From Phenylobacterium sp. SCN 70-31 (GTDB lineage Bacteria > Pseudomonadota > Alphaproteobacteria > Caulobacterales > Caulobacteraceae): a DNA stretch of 64,000 nt. Below, piece after piece: positions 1-8,135 of the stretch (positions within the stretch are counted from its first letter, which is position 1; every line of letters starts with the position of its first letter). The notes under the pieces were generated by a model. The model was not told the DNA's origin and searched no databases. It saw only the letters and a program-made list of their open reading frames with translations. The stretch is taken from assembly GCF_001724605.1 (NCBI RefSeq), contig NZ_MEEX01000020.1:20104-84103 (forward strand). Direction: 5' to 3'. Made by a program: the position numbers and the translations under genes.

Positions 1-1
1 C

Positions 2-1108
<1,107 letters not shown>

Positions 1109-1153
1109 CGTCGGATCGGGCGCTGGATTGGGGCGCCGGGTCGGAACCCAGGG

Positions 1154-1639
1154 TCAGACAGGCGCGTCCGACGACACGTCGTCCACCTCGGGGGCCAGGT
1201 TGCGACCCACGTGCTGCAGCAATCGCCGCAGCGTCAGGACCTCGTCTTCGGTCAGGCCGGCGAGGGCGATCTCGTTCACCTCGGCGATACAGGGCGCCAG
1301 GGTCTCGCGCAGGGCGCGGGCCTCGGGTGTCAGGTAGACGTGGGTCTTCCGCCGGTCTTCGGCGCTCTGACGGCGCACGACGAACCCGCTCCGCTCCAGG
1401 CTCTTCAGCGCGGTGACGGTGGTCGGCTCGCGCATGCCCACGCGCCGGGAAAGCTCGCGCTGGGTCAGGCCCTCCTCGCGCCACAGTACGCGCAGGAACC
1501 GCCACTGTCCGGCCGTGACCCCGTGGGGCGCGGTCCTGCGCTCCAGCGCCCGGGAGAAGTTCCGGAACGCGATCCGGGTCAGGTAGCCGATGCTGTTGTT
1601 GGGGTCGGCGTAGAGATCCGCCGTCGACTCCTTGCTCAT
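1154..1639 (-). CDS. MarR-family transcriptional regulator
   Basis: A 161-residue winged-helix regulator. The recognition region reads GMREPTTVTALKSLERSGFV and is followed by a basic wing (RRQSAEDRRKTHVYLT), as in MarR proteins that answer phenolic or CoA-thioester ligands. I chose the ATG at 1639 (MSKESTADLY) because a longer in-frame extension to 1753 is low-quality and overlaps the upstream gene. It lies 58 bp after the alpha/beta-hydrolase gene on the same strand, so it may be the last gene of the long minus-strand run that starts near 7378. Its own operator was not identified. Confidence 0.88.
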   Translation of the reverse strand: MSKESTADLYADPNNSIGYLTRIAFRNFSRALERRTAPHGVTAGQWRFLRVLWREEGLTQRELSRRVGMREPTTVTALKSLERSGFVVRRQSAEDRRKTHVYLTPEARALRETLAPCIAEVNEIALAGLTEDEVLTLRRLLQHVGRNLAPEVDDVSSDAPV

Positions 1640-1697
1640 GACGGTTCCTTCGCATCCAAACCGCCCCGCCGCAACGTGAGGCTGTGACCGACCCCGG

Positions 1698-2390
1698 TCA
1701 GGCGGCGCCGAACCACGTCGCAAGAAGGCGGGCGGTGGTCGCCGGCTTCTCAAGTGTCGTCAGGTGGCCGCAGTCCTCGATCACTTCAAGCCGCGCGCCG
1801 GGAACGCCGGCGACGATCTCGGCCTGATGCGCTTCGGTGGTGATGCCGTCCTGGCGGCCCCAGATGACCAGGGTGGGGCAGGCGATCTGTCCCAGGCCAG
1901 GGCGGCTGTCGGCCCGGCTCATGATCGCCCGCTGCTGCCGCAGGAAGGTCTCGGCTCCGGTGTCTCCTGCCATACCCCGCACGATGTCCAGCAGGGGGGC
2001 GTCCTCCCGGCGTGCGGGATGGACCAGGATGGGAATGCGCTCCTCGGCCACCTCGGCGAACTTCCCGGCCTCCACCAGCCGGATATAGCCCATGCGACGT
2101 TCGGTCTGCGCCGGGCCGTCGTTGGGCGCGAGGGTCGAGAGGAGGGCGAGACGGCGCACCCGCTCGGGCGCCTGGCGCAGGACCTCGAAGGCGACGAAGC
2201 CGCCCATCGCCTGACCCGCCAGGTCGAACCGGTCGGGGGCGGTCGCCAGCAGCCGCTGCGCCATGCCGGCTATGGTGTCGTCCTGTATATGGTCCGCCAG
2301 GACGACGTCGTGACGGGTCTTCAGGGCCTCGGCGGAGTCCCCCCACGCGGCGTGGGTCATGAGCTGGCCTGTGACGAGGACGACGGTCAT
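1698..2390 (-). CDS. alpha/beta-hydrolase fold protein lacking the nucleophilic serine
   Basis: A 230-residue alpha/beta-hydrolase fold protein. The acid (WGRQDGIT) and the histidine (DCGHLTTLEKP) of the triad are present, but the nucleophile elbow reads LAGQAMGG: alanine stands where Gly-x-Ser-x-Gly enzymes carry serine. Ordinary ester hydrolysis is therefore unlikely. Family members with altered elbows can be lyases, dehalogenases or non-catalytic, and nothing here decides between these. The start ATG shares one base with the stop of the upstream dehydrogenase gene (TGATG), so the two are translationally coupled. That coupling suggests it acts on a product of the dehydrogenase-kinase-enolase set. 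Confidence 0.85.
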   Translation of the reverse strand: MTVVLVTGQLMTHAAWGDSAEALKTRHDVVLADHIQDDTIAGMAQRLLATAPDRFDLAGQAMGGFVAFEVLRQAPERVRRLALLSTLAPNDGPAQTERRMGYIRLVEAGKFAEVAEERIPILVHPARREDAPLLDIVRGMAGDTGAETFLRQQRAIMSRADSRPGLGQIACPTLVIWGRQDGITTEAHQAEIVAGVPGARLEVIEDCGHLTTLEKPATTARLLATWFGAA

Positions 2391-3337
2391 CAGACCACCC
2401 GATTGACCAGAGGATCGCCGGCCCGCAGGCGGCGGCAATTGTCGAAGGCCACGTCCAGGCTGCGCCCCAGCGTCTCGGGCGTCAGCCAGGCGGCGTGAGG
2501 CGCCAGGACGACATTGGGAAGGGCGAAGAGCGGCGCGCTCGGGTCGACCGGCTCGGTCTCGAAGACGTCGAGCCCGGCGGCCGCCAGCCGGCCGGCGGCC
2601 AGGGCTTCGGCCAGCGCGGCCTCGTCGACCAGTTCCCCGCGCGCGGTGTTGATCAGGATGGCGCCGGGCTTCATGCGCGCCAGGGCTCCGGCGTCCAGGA
2701 TACGCCGGGTCTGGTCGGTGAGCGGCGCGTGCAGCGACAGGATGTCAGCCTCAGCGAGCAGTGTCTCGAAATCGACAGCGCGCCCGACCGCGTCGGGCTT
2801 GGGGCTGCGGGCGGTGTAGACGACGTCCGCGCCCAGGGCCTTCAGCACCGGCGCCAGCCGTGTCGGCACGCCGCCATAGCCGAGGAAGCCCACGGTGCGG
2901 CCGGCGACCTCGCCGACGCTGTCGATCACGCCCAGATCCGGTCGCCAGCCGTCTCCGGCGCGCACCAGCGGGTCGAAATAGGTGAGGCGGCGCAGCGCGG
3001 CGAACATCAGCGCCAGCGTCATCTCGGCCACCGCCTGGCTGTTCGTCCCCGGCATGTTGGCCACGGCGATTCCGCGCGCCTTCGCGGCCTCCAGGTCGAT
3101 GGTGTTCACGCCCACGCCCAGCTTCTGGATCAGCCGCAGGCCCGGCGCCTGGTCCATCATCGCGGCCGTCACGGGCTTCAGAACGTGCAGCAGCACCTCG
3201 GCGTCGGCGATCTCGCAGGCGAAGGCGGCCTCGTCGGCTTCGTCCACGGCGGCCCAGTCGAAGCCGTCGGTGAAGGCGCGCGTCTTCAGGTCGGCGACGA
3301 AGCCGGGACTGGCGCGGTATTGCAGGACGGCCTTCAC
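2390..3337 (-). CDS. D-2-hydroxyacid dehydrogenase (NAD(P)-dependent)
   Basis: A 315-residue member of the D-isomer 2-hydroxyacid dehydrogenase family (phosphoglycerate dehydrogenase, glyoxylate/hydroxypyruvate reductase). The dinucleotide loop is GFLGYGGVPTR (about 150-160). The catalytic Arg233 (NTARGELVD), Glu262 (FETEP) and His281 (APHAAW) are all present. It should interconvert a 2-oxoacid and a D-2-hydroxyacid. The GTG start at 3337 overlaps the enolase stop as GTGA. In-frame sequence upstream of it is only a shadow of the enolase gene. Hydroxypyruvate reductase activity is an inference from family and context. Confidence 0.9.
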   Translation of the reverse strand: MKAVLQYRASPGFVADLKTRAFTDGFDWAAVDEADEAAFACEIADAEVLLHVLKPVTAAMMDQAPGLRLIQKLGVGVNTIDLEAAKARGIAVANMPGTNSQAVAEMTLALMFAALRRLTYFDPLVRAGDGWRPDLGVIDSVGEVAGRTVGFLGYGGVPTRLAPVLKALGADVVYTARSPKPDAVGRAVDFETLLAEADILSLHAPLTDQTRRILDAGALARMKPGAILINTARGELVDEAALAEALAAGRLAAAGLDVFETEPVDPSAPLFALPNVVLAPHAAWLTPETLGRSLDVAFDNCRRLRAGDPLVNRVV

Positions 3338-4632
3338 GCCAGCGTCTCGGCGACCGAGGCGGGCAGGGCGCCCGCGCCCGCGAAGACCGCGTCGGCGCCC
3401 ATCTCCTCTTCGATCCGGAGCAGTTCGTTCCACTTCGCCATCCGCTCCGAGCGGGTGAACGAGCCGACCTTGAGCTGGCCGGCGTCCCAGCCGGTGGAGA
3501 GGTGGGCGATGCTGACGTCCTCGGTTTCGCCCGAGCGCGCCGAGACGATGGCGCTCCAGCCGAGGGCGCGGGCGGCTTCGAGCGCGGCCTTGGCGCGCGA
3601 CACCGTGCCGGCCTGGTTCACCTTCACCAGCACCGCATTGCAGGCGCCGGCCGCGGCCGCCTTGCGGACACGCTCCGCATTGGTGACCAGGAAGTCGTCG
3701 CCGATCACCTGCACACGCTGCCCGAACCGCGCAGTGGCGTCGGCCATGCCCGCCACATCGTCCTGACTCACCGGGTCCTCGATGGACAGGATCGGATAGC
3801 GCGCCGCCCAACCGGCCACGCGATCGACCATCTGGGTGGTGGAGAGTTCGGCGCCGTCCAGGGGCAGGCGGTAGCCGTCGCCGTGGCCCAGTTCGTTGGC
3901 GGCGACGTCCAGCGAAATGAAGACGTCGTGGCCGGCGCGCCAGCCGCTGCGGTCGATGGCGCGGGCCAGGGTTTCGAGGGCCTCCTCGTTCGAGGCGAAG
4001 AGGGGCCACCATCCGCCTTCGTCGGCGACACCGGCCAGTCGCCCGCTCTCCTCCATCAGGGCGCCGGCGGCGCGATAGACGTCGGCCGTGATCTCGAAGG
4101 CCTGCCGCACGGTCGCGGCGCGGGGGCACATGACCATGAAGTCCTGAACGTCCGTCCGGCGTCCGGCATGGGCGCCGCCGCCGAAGATCTGCACCTCGGG
4201 GAGGGGAATACGCACCCGCGCGTCGCCGGCCAGGTAGCGCCACAGCGGCAGCCCCTCGGCTGCCGCCGCGGCGTGCAGCGCGGCCAGGGACACGGCGACC
4301 GCGGCGTTGGCGCCCAGGCGCGCGAAGCCCGGCGTCCCGTCCAGGGTCTCGAGCGCAGAGTCGAGCCCGGCCTGATCGCGCACGTCACGGCCCGTGAGCG
4401 TGCGGGCGATCTCGCCGTTCACCGCCGCCACGGCGCGGTCCACGCCGAAGCCGCCGAACCGTTCGCCGCCGTCGCGCAGGTCCAGCGCCTCGTGGGCCCC
4501 GCGGGACGCGCCGGCCGGCGCCATCGCCCGGCCCCGCGCCCCACCGGCCAGCGTGACGTCGGCCTCGACGGTCGGGCGCCCTCTGCTGTCCCAGATCTGC
4601 CGGCCGCGGACGTGGGTGATCGTATGCTTCAT
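3334..4632 (-). CDS. enolase paralogue (enolase superfamily)
   Basis: A 432-residue protein aligning end to end with enolase (2-phosphoglycerate to phosphoenolpyruvate plus water). Conserved features are the mobile loop GASRGAHEALDLRD (41-54), His155, the catalytic base pair Glu205 (ADEGG) and Lys337 (LVKVNQ), metal ligands Asp242, Glu285 and Asp312, and Lys388 (GQLKVG). Two active-site positions differ from housekeeping enolase: the usual QEF is QDF (Asp164), and the usual SHRSGET is SARSGET (Ala365). This looks like a diverged enzyme for a related 2-phospho-hydroxyacid rather than the glycolytic copy. It overlaps both neighbours by 4 bp, with the kinase upstream and the dehydrogenase downstream. 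Confidence 0.88.
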   Translation of the reverse strand: MKHTITHVRGRQIWDSRGRPTVEADVTLAGGARGRAMAPAGASRGAHEALDLRDGGERFGGFGVDRAVAAVNGEIARTLTGRDVRDQAGLDSALETLDGTPGFARLGANAAVAVSLAALHAAAAAEGLPLWRYLAGDARVRIPLPEVQIFGGGAHAGRRTDVQDFMVMCPRAATVRQAFEITADVYRAAGALMEESGRLAGVADEGGWWPLFASNEEALETLARAIDRSGWRAGHDVFISLDVAANELGHGDGYRLPLDGAELSTTQMVDRVAGWAARYPILSIEDPVSQDDVAGMADATARFGQRVQVIGDDFLVTNAERVRKAAAAGACNAVLVKVNQAGTVSRAKAALEAARALGWSAIVSARSGETEDVSIAHLSTGWDAGQLKVGSFTRSERMAKWNELLRIEEEMGADAVFAGAGALPASVAETLA

Positions 4633-5633
4633 CGGGCTCCCAGGTGTTGATGCAGGGCGTTCCGCACATCGGCGAACCGCCCGGTGTCGCGCGTGAGGAC
4701 CGCGACGGCGGCCTCACGGACCGTCGCCTTGTCCCGCGGGTCCGTCAGGTATTCCACCGGCGACTTGCCGTCGACCCTGGCCAGCAGCAGGCCGGCGAGA
4801 AGGGGCGCGGCCCGGGCTTCCAGATCGCCGGGCGCCTCCCAGTCGACGCCGGCGAGATAGCCGTCGAGCAGGGCGCCGAAGGCCTCGGCGAAGGCGGCGG
4901 CGTGCGCGGGCTTCCACACCGCCTTCAACAGGAGGTGGTTGGCGCAGAAGGCGATGTCGAAGGCCGGATCGCCGTACCAGGCGCATTCGGCGTCCAGCAA
5001 CACCGGGCCGGTCGGGCCGACCAGGATATTCTTGGGGCTGACGTCGCCGTGGACCAGGGCCAGCCGGTGCGACCGCGTGGTCTCGGCCAGGTTCCGGAGG
5101 CGCGGGGCGATGTCGGGATGGGCCTGCGCCGTGTGCTCGAGATAAGGAGCCAGACGCAGGGCGTCGAACAGCGGCGTCGTGTCGAACGCGGCCGCGATCG
5201 CCGCATCGCGGGCGGTCCGCGAATGCACGCGGGCCAGGCCGGCGCCAAGTGTCCGGGCAAAGGTGGGATCGACACGGCCGGCCGCCAGCTCGGCCTTCCA
5301 CACCGGGTGATCGGCCGGCTCGAACCACGTCATGGCGAACAGGTGGCGGTCGGCGTCCTCGGCCAGGACGCGAGGCAGGACAGGCCCGCCCAGGTCGGCG
5401 GCCGCGCGCAGATAGGCCGCCTCATAGGCCGAGCGCTCGACCGGGGCCTGCCAGTCGGCGGCGACCTTGAGCTGTTCCAGGGCGCGCTTCACGCAGATCG
5501 GGCCGCTCGCCAGGTCGGCCCGGAACACGTCGCTGGACACGCCGCCGGACAGCGGCGTCAGGACCGGCGTCTCGTCGGCCCTCGCCAGTCCGGCCGCGCG
5601 CAGCCAGTCCAGGATGTCGTCCTTCCCCCCCAT
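4629..5633 (-). CDS. APH/choline-kinase-fold phosphotransferase
   Basis: A 334-residue kinase of the aminoglycoside phosphotransferase superfamily. Visible motifs are the glycine-rich start SGGVSSDVF, the ATP lysine Lys49 (ICVKRA), the catalytic loop HGDVSPKN (His195, Asp197, Asn202) and the metal site Asp214 (LLDAE). Members phosphorylate hydroxyls on small molecules such as aminoglycosides, choline or sugars. Here the ATGA overlap with the enolase gene points to a metabolic role: making the phosphate ester that the enolase then dehydrates. Antibiotic resistance is possible but poorly supported by context. The SnoaL-like gene ends 8 bp upstream. Confidence 0.86.
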   Translation of the reverse strand: MGGKDDILDWLRAAGLARADETPVLTPLSGGVSSDVFRADLASGPICVKRALEQLKVAADWQAPVERSAYEAAYLRAAADLGGPVLPRVLAEDADRHLFAMTWFEPADHPVWKAELAAGRVDPTFARTLGAGLARVHSRTARDAAIAAAFDTTPLFDALRLAPYLEHTAQAHPDIAPRLRNLAETTRSHRLALVHGDVSPKNILVGPTGPVLLDAECAWYGDPAFDIAFCANHLLLKAVWKPAHAAAFAEAFGALLDGYLAGVDWEAPGDLEARAAPLLAGLLLARVDGKSPVEYLTDPRDKATVREAAVAVLTRDTGRFADVRNALHQHLGAR

Positions 5634-5641
5634 CCGGGGCG

Positions 5642-6031
5642 TCAGAACGTCTGGCGGAAGACCGCCACGTGGGCGCTGTCCAGGTATTCGTCCAGCCGCG
5701 CGATCCTGCCGTCGCGCAGGCGACAGATGATGGCGGCGGGCAGGCTCACGCGCTTTCCGTCCTTGCGGACGCCGCGCAGCACGTGCTGCTGCACGAAGCC
5801 GCCCGGGAACACCTCGACCCGCCGCTCGTCGTAGACCCGCTCGTCGATGCGCCCGACCATGCCCTTCAGCGTGGCCAGGTTCTCGTCGCGCGTCTGGATG
5901 GCGTCGTCGAAGTTGTGCCAGATCTCGACATCGGGCGTGTAGCTGTCGCCCACGGTCTCGACGTCGCCCTGCTCGATGGCGTCGAAGAAGCGCTTGGCGA
6001 ACGCGCGCATCGCGGCGTCATCCATCCTCAA
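5642..6031 (-). CDS. SnoaL/NTF2-like protein
   Basis: A 129-residue single-domain protein of the SnoaL (NTF2-like alpha+beta cone) type. Its N-terminal helix MRAFAKRFFDAIEQGD, then YTPDVEIWHNFDD and the C-terminal strand GRIARLDEYLDS are typical. The family holds ketosteroid isomerases, polyketide cyclases, lyases and many binding proteins, so the reaction cannot be named. A second ATG two codons downstream is equally possible. It sits between the VOC gene (23-bp gap) and the kinase gene (8-bp gap) and is probably co-transcribed with both. Confidence 0.85.
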   Translation of the reverse strand: MRMDDAAMRAFAKRFFDAIEQGDVETVGDSYTPDVEIWHNFDDAIQTRDENLATLKGMVGRIDERVYDERRVEVFPGGFVQQHVLRGVRKDGKRVSLPAAIICRLRDGRIARLDEYLDSAHVAVFRQTF

Positions 6032-6054
6032 GTCCTCCCTGTCGGTCGTCCGCT

Positions 6055-6663
6055 CTATTCAGCGGGCTGCAGTTTGCGGCGCTTGGCCAGCGGGGTGATC
6101 ACGCTTTCGTCCCGCACGCCGTCGGCCTTCATCGGCGCATGGGCCACGTCGTCGTCGTCGAACGGCTTGCCCACCCAGGAGGCGAACTCCAGGCACACGC
6201 CGTCGGGATCGAAGAAGTAGACCGAGCGCACGAAGACGTCGTCGGTCACCTCGGCGCTCGAGCCGCTCGGGGAATTGTCGTGGTTGAGGATGGGAGAGAC
6301 GGTGATCCCCTTGTCCTGCAACTTCCGCACGTAGTCGTCGAACTTCTCGGCGGGCACGTCGAAGGCGATGTGGTTCATCGACCCATGCGCGCTCATGAAG
6401 TCGCCCTGGGTCGGGAGCGCGCTGGGCGCGGCGTGACCCGGTTGGGCCGGCGGCGCGTGCTTGAACCAGAAGAACGCCAGGCTGTCGCCGTTGCCGATGT
6501 CGAAGAAGAAGTGCTGCCCCAGGTCGCGGGGCAGGTCGATGGTCTTGGTCAGGGGCATCCCCAGGATGTCGCGGTAGAACTTCACCGTCTCGGCCATGTC
6601 CTTGCAGACCAGGGCCAGATGGTTCACGCCGCGGATCTCGAACTCGCTGTTGGTCTTCGCCAT
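6055..6663 (-). CDS. VOC-superfamily metalloenzyme (extradiol dioxygenase/glyoxalase-like)
   Basis: A 202-residue vicinal-oxygen-chelate protein. Two beta-alpha-beta-beta-beta modules are visible: the first begins GVNHLALVCKDMAETVKFY, the second has MNHIAFDV, then FFDPDGVCLEFASW. The conserved His, His and Glu could bind one divalent metal, as in extradiol dioxygenases and glyoxalases. The C-terminal 30 residues are polar and probably flexible. A strong ribosome site (GGGAGG) precedes the ATG. The palindromic operator at 6708-6724 lies just upstream. Substrate unknown; an aromatic or methylglyoxal-like compound would fit the family. Confidence 0.87.
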   Translation of the reverse strand: MAKTNSEFEIRGVNHLALVCKDMAETVKFYRDILGMPLTKTIDLPRDLGQHFFFDIGNGDSLAFFWFKHAPPAQPGHAAPSALPTQGDFMSAHGSMNHIAFDVPAEKFDDYVRKLQDKGITVSPILNHDNSPSGSSAEVTDDVFVRSVYFFDPDGVCLEFASWVGKPFDDDDVAHAPMKADGVRDESVITPLAKRRKLQPAE

Positions 6664-6707
6664 TGCGATCCTCCCTTGCGGAAAACTTACGTTGTTAGGG
6701 TTCTAAG

Positions 6708-6724
6708 CGTCAACTTTGTTGACG
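6708..6724. promoter_or_regulatory. palindromic operator CGTCAAC-ttt-GTTGACG
   Basis: A perfect 7-bp inverted repeat with a 3-bp centre lies between the CMD-like gene and the VOC gene, 45 bp upstream of the VOC start. It contains the core GTCAA-N5-TTGAC, which recurs at 8053-8069 between the MarR and MFS genes. A MarR dimer is the likely binder. Confidence 0.6.
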
Positions 6725-6733
6725 ATGTGACTA

Positions 6734-7378
6734 TCAGCTGCGGCGAGCGCCGCCCAGGAAGTCGCCGGCGTTGAAACTCTCGGGCGCGGCGATCTCGACG
6801 ATCGGCTCCTCGCGGTTGTCGTACTCCATGCGCAGCGCCCGCGTGATCACGGCGTGCATGGCGTACAGCGTGGTGATGTAGGTGAACTCGAAGATCTCCT
6901 CGTCGCTCCAGAAGGTCTTCAGCTTGTCGAACACCGCCGACGGCGTGCGGCCGTCGCCCGCGGTCAGGCAGTCGGCGTAGGCCAGCACCGCGCGTTCCTT
7001 GTCGTCGAACACGTCCGAGACCGTCCAGTGCGGCACCGCGGCGATCTTCTCCTCCGAGACCCCCAGGCCCCGCAGCGACTTGCAGTGCTGGGAGAAGACG
7101 AACTGGCTGCCCTTCACCCAGCCGGCGCGGGTCTGGCCCAGTTCGCGCAGCACCGGGTCGATCTTGCGGTCGGGATGGCGATAGACCGCGAAGCCGTCGA
7201 CGGCATGCTGGAAGATGTCGGGACAGAGGGCGAAGATGGTCCACCAGTCGCCGGGGGTTCCGGTCGCCGTGCCCGGGTTCGCCACCGGATCGCGGCCCTC
7301 TCCGAACAGGCGGTCATAATAACGGTGGATCACCTCTGCGGTCACTTCGGAGCGGGGAACCTGGCGGAGTTCGGGCAT
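6734..7378 (-). CDS. carboxymuconolactone decarboxylase/AhpD-like protein
   Basis: A 214-residue alpha-helical protein of the carboxymuconolactone decarboxylase family. The characteristic helix reads WVKGSQFVFSQHCKSLRGLGVSEEKI, followed by FDDKERAVLAYADCLT. It has one cysteine in the SQHCKS segment rather than the CxxC of AhpD peroxidases, so a decarboxylase, lactone-processing or carrier role is more likely than peroxidase activity. It opens the minus-strand gene run. Two AATTTTTGTC repeats lie 90-130 bp upstream. The start at 7378 is the only plausible one. Confidence 0.85.
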   Translation of the reverse strand: MPELRQVPRSEVTAEVIHRYYDRLFGEGRDPVANPGTATGTPGDWWTIFALCPDIFQHAVDGFAVYRHPDRKIDPVLRELGQTRAGWVKGSQFVFSQHCKSLRGLGVSEEKIAAVPHWTVSDVFDDKERAVLAYADCLTAGDGRTPSAVFDKLKTFWSDEEIFEFTYITTLYAMHAVITRALRMEYDNREEPIVEIAAPESFNAGDFLGGARRS

Positions 7379-7469
7379 GTGTTCGTCCTTCGCTGTGTGT
7401 CGGCCCGGCGGCCGTATCGTTGGCGGGTGGGAAAGGAGAAGGCGCGGCTCGCGCCCGAGTCACCCCGAT

Positions 7470-7506
7470 AATTTTTGTCGGTCCGCGGCCAAATTTTTGT
7501 CCGTCC
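7470..7506. repeat. two direct repeats AATTTTTGTC(G/C)GTCC, 22 bp apart
   Basis: Copies at 7470-7484 and 7492-7506 differ at one base and are offset by 22 bp, two helical turns. The first copy is also half of a quasi-palindrome (CCGATAA-TTT-TTGTCGG). They lie between the CMD-like gene and the end of the MarR gene, in an otherwise GC-rich gap, and probably mark the promoter or operator of the minus-strand run. Confidence 0.55.
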
Positions 7507-7531
7507 CGCTCCCGCCGTCCGAGATGCGGTG

Positions 7532-7999
7532 TCAGGCGTCCGAGCCCGACAGCGGCGGATCGAACAGCAGCGGTGGGCCCCAGTCCCGCCCCAGGACGCG
7601 CGACATCTGGCGCAGGTCGTCCTCTCCGAGGCGGCGCGCCAGCTCCTCGGTCTGCATGCGGATCGCCTGCTGGGCGTCGATGTGCATCGTTTCGCCCAGG
7701 TTGGTCGGCGTGACGATCTTGACCCGTCGGTTGGTGGGATCGTCCGCGAGCGATACGATGCCCAGTTCGATCATCTGGTTGATTGTGGCGTGGATCGCCT
7801 GGCGGCTGACGCCCATGTTCCGCGCGATCTCGGAAGGACGATTCACGCCGAGGACGATGTGGGCCATCACCATCGACTGCGGGCGGGTCACCTTCGGCCA
7901 GCCCCGGGCCCGGAAGTAGTTCTGCAGGCTCTCGTCGCACCAGTAGAAGGCCTGCAACAGCGAGAGCAGGAGCGGCTTCGAATTTTCCTCTGACGCCAC
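7532..7999 (-). CDS. MarR-family transcriptional regulator
   Basis: A 155-residue winged-helix protein. The helix-turn-helix is NRPSEIARNMGVSRQAIHATINQMIELGIV and the wing is LADDPTNRRVKIVTPT. The N-terminus (LLSLLQAFYWCDESLQNYFR) is the usual dimerisation helix. It is divergent from the MFS gene. The GTCAA-N5-TTGAC palindrome in the intergenic space and its twin at 6708 make it the best candidate regulator of both the importer and the minus-strand catabolic run. Confidence 0.88.
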   Translation of the reverse strand: MASEENSKPLLLSLLQAFYWCDESLQNYFRARGWPKVTRPQSMVMAHIVLGVNRPSEIARNMGVSRQAIHATINQMIELGIVSLADDPTNRRVKIVTPTNLGETMHIDAQQAIRMQTEELARRLGEDDLRQMSRVLGRDWGPPLLFDPPLSGSDA

Positions 8000-8052
8000 C
8001 TACGCCCGCCCCACGGTGTCCCTCCGGTTTCAGTGGGCCGGTTCCCCGGCTT

Positions 8053-8069
8053 TGTCAAAAGCGTTGACA
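8053..8069. promoter_or_regulatory. palindromic operator TGTCAA-aagcg-TTGACA
   Basis: A perfect 6-bp inverted repeat with a 5-bp centre lies 54 bp upstream of the MarR start and 67 bp upstream of the MFS start. The right arm TTGACA could double as a -35 element for the MFS gene. It has the same core and spacing as the site at 6708-6724. Confidence 0.6.
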
Positions 8070-8135
8070 CTTCGCCCGAAGGCGCCGGCAAATCACTTCG
8101 ACATCTAATCATATGAGCGGGGGAGGGAGTTCACG

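Noticed and set aside
4629..5633. Aminoglycoside resistance gene
   Set aside because: The kinase fold fits, but the overlapping metabolic neighbours and lack of any mobile-element signs make a metabolic kinase more likely.
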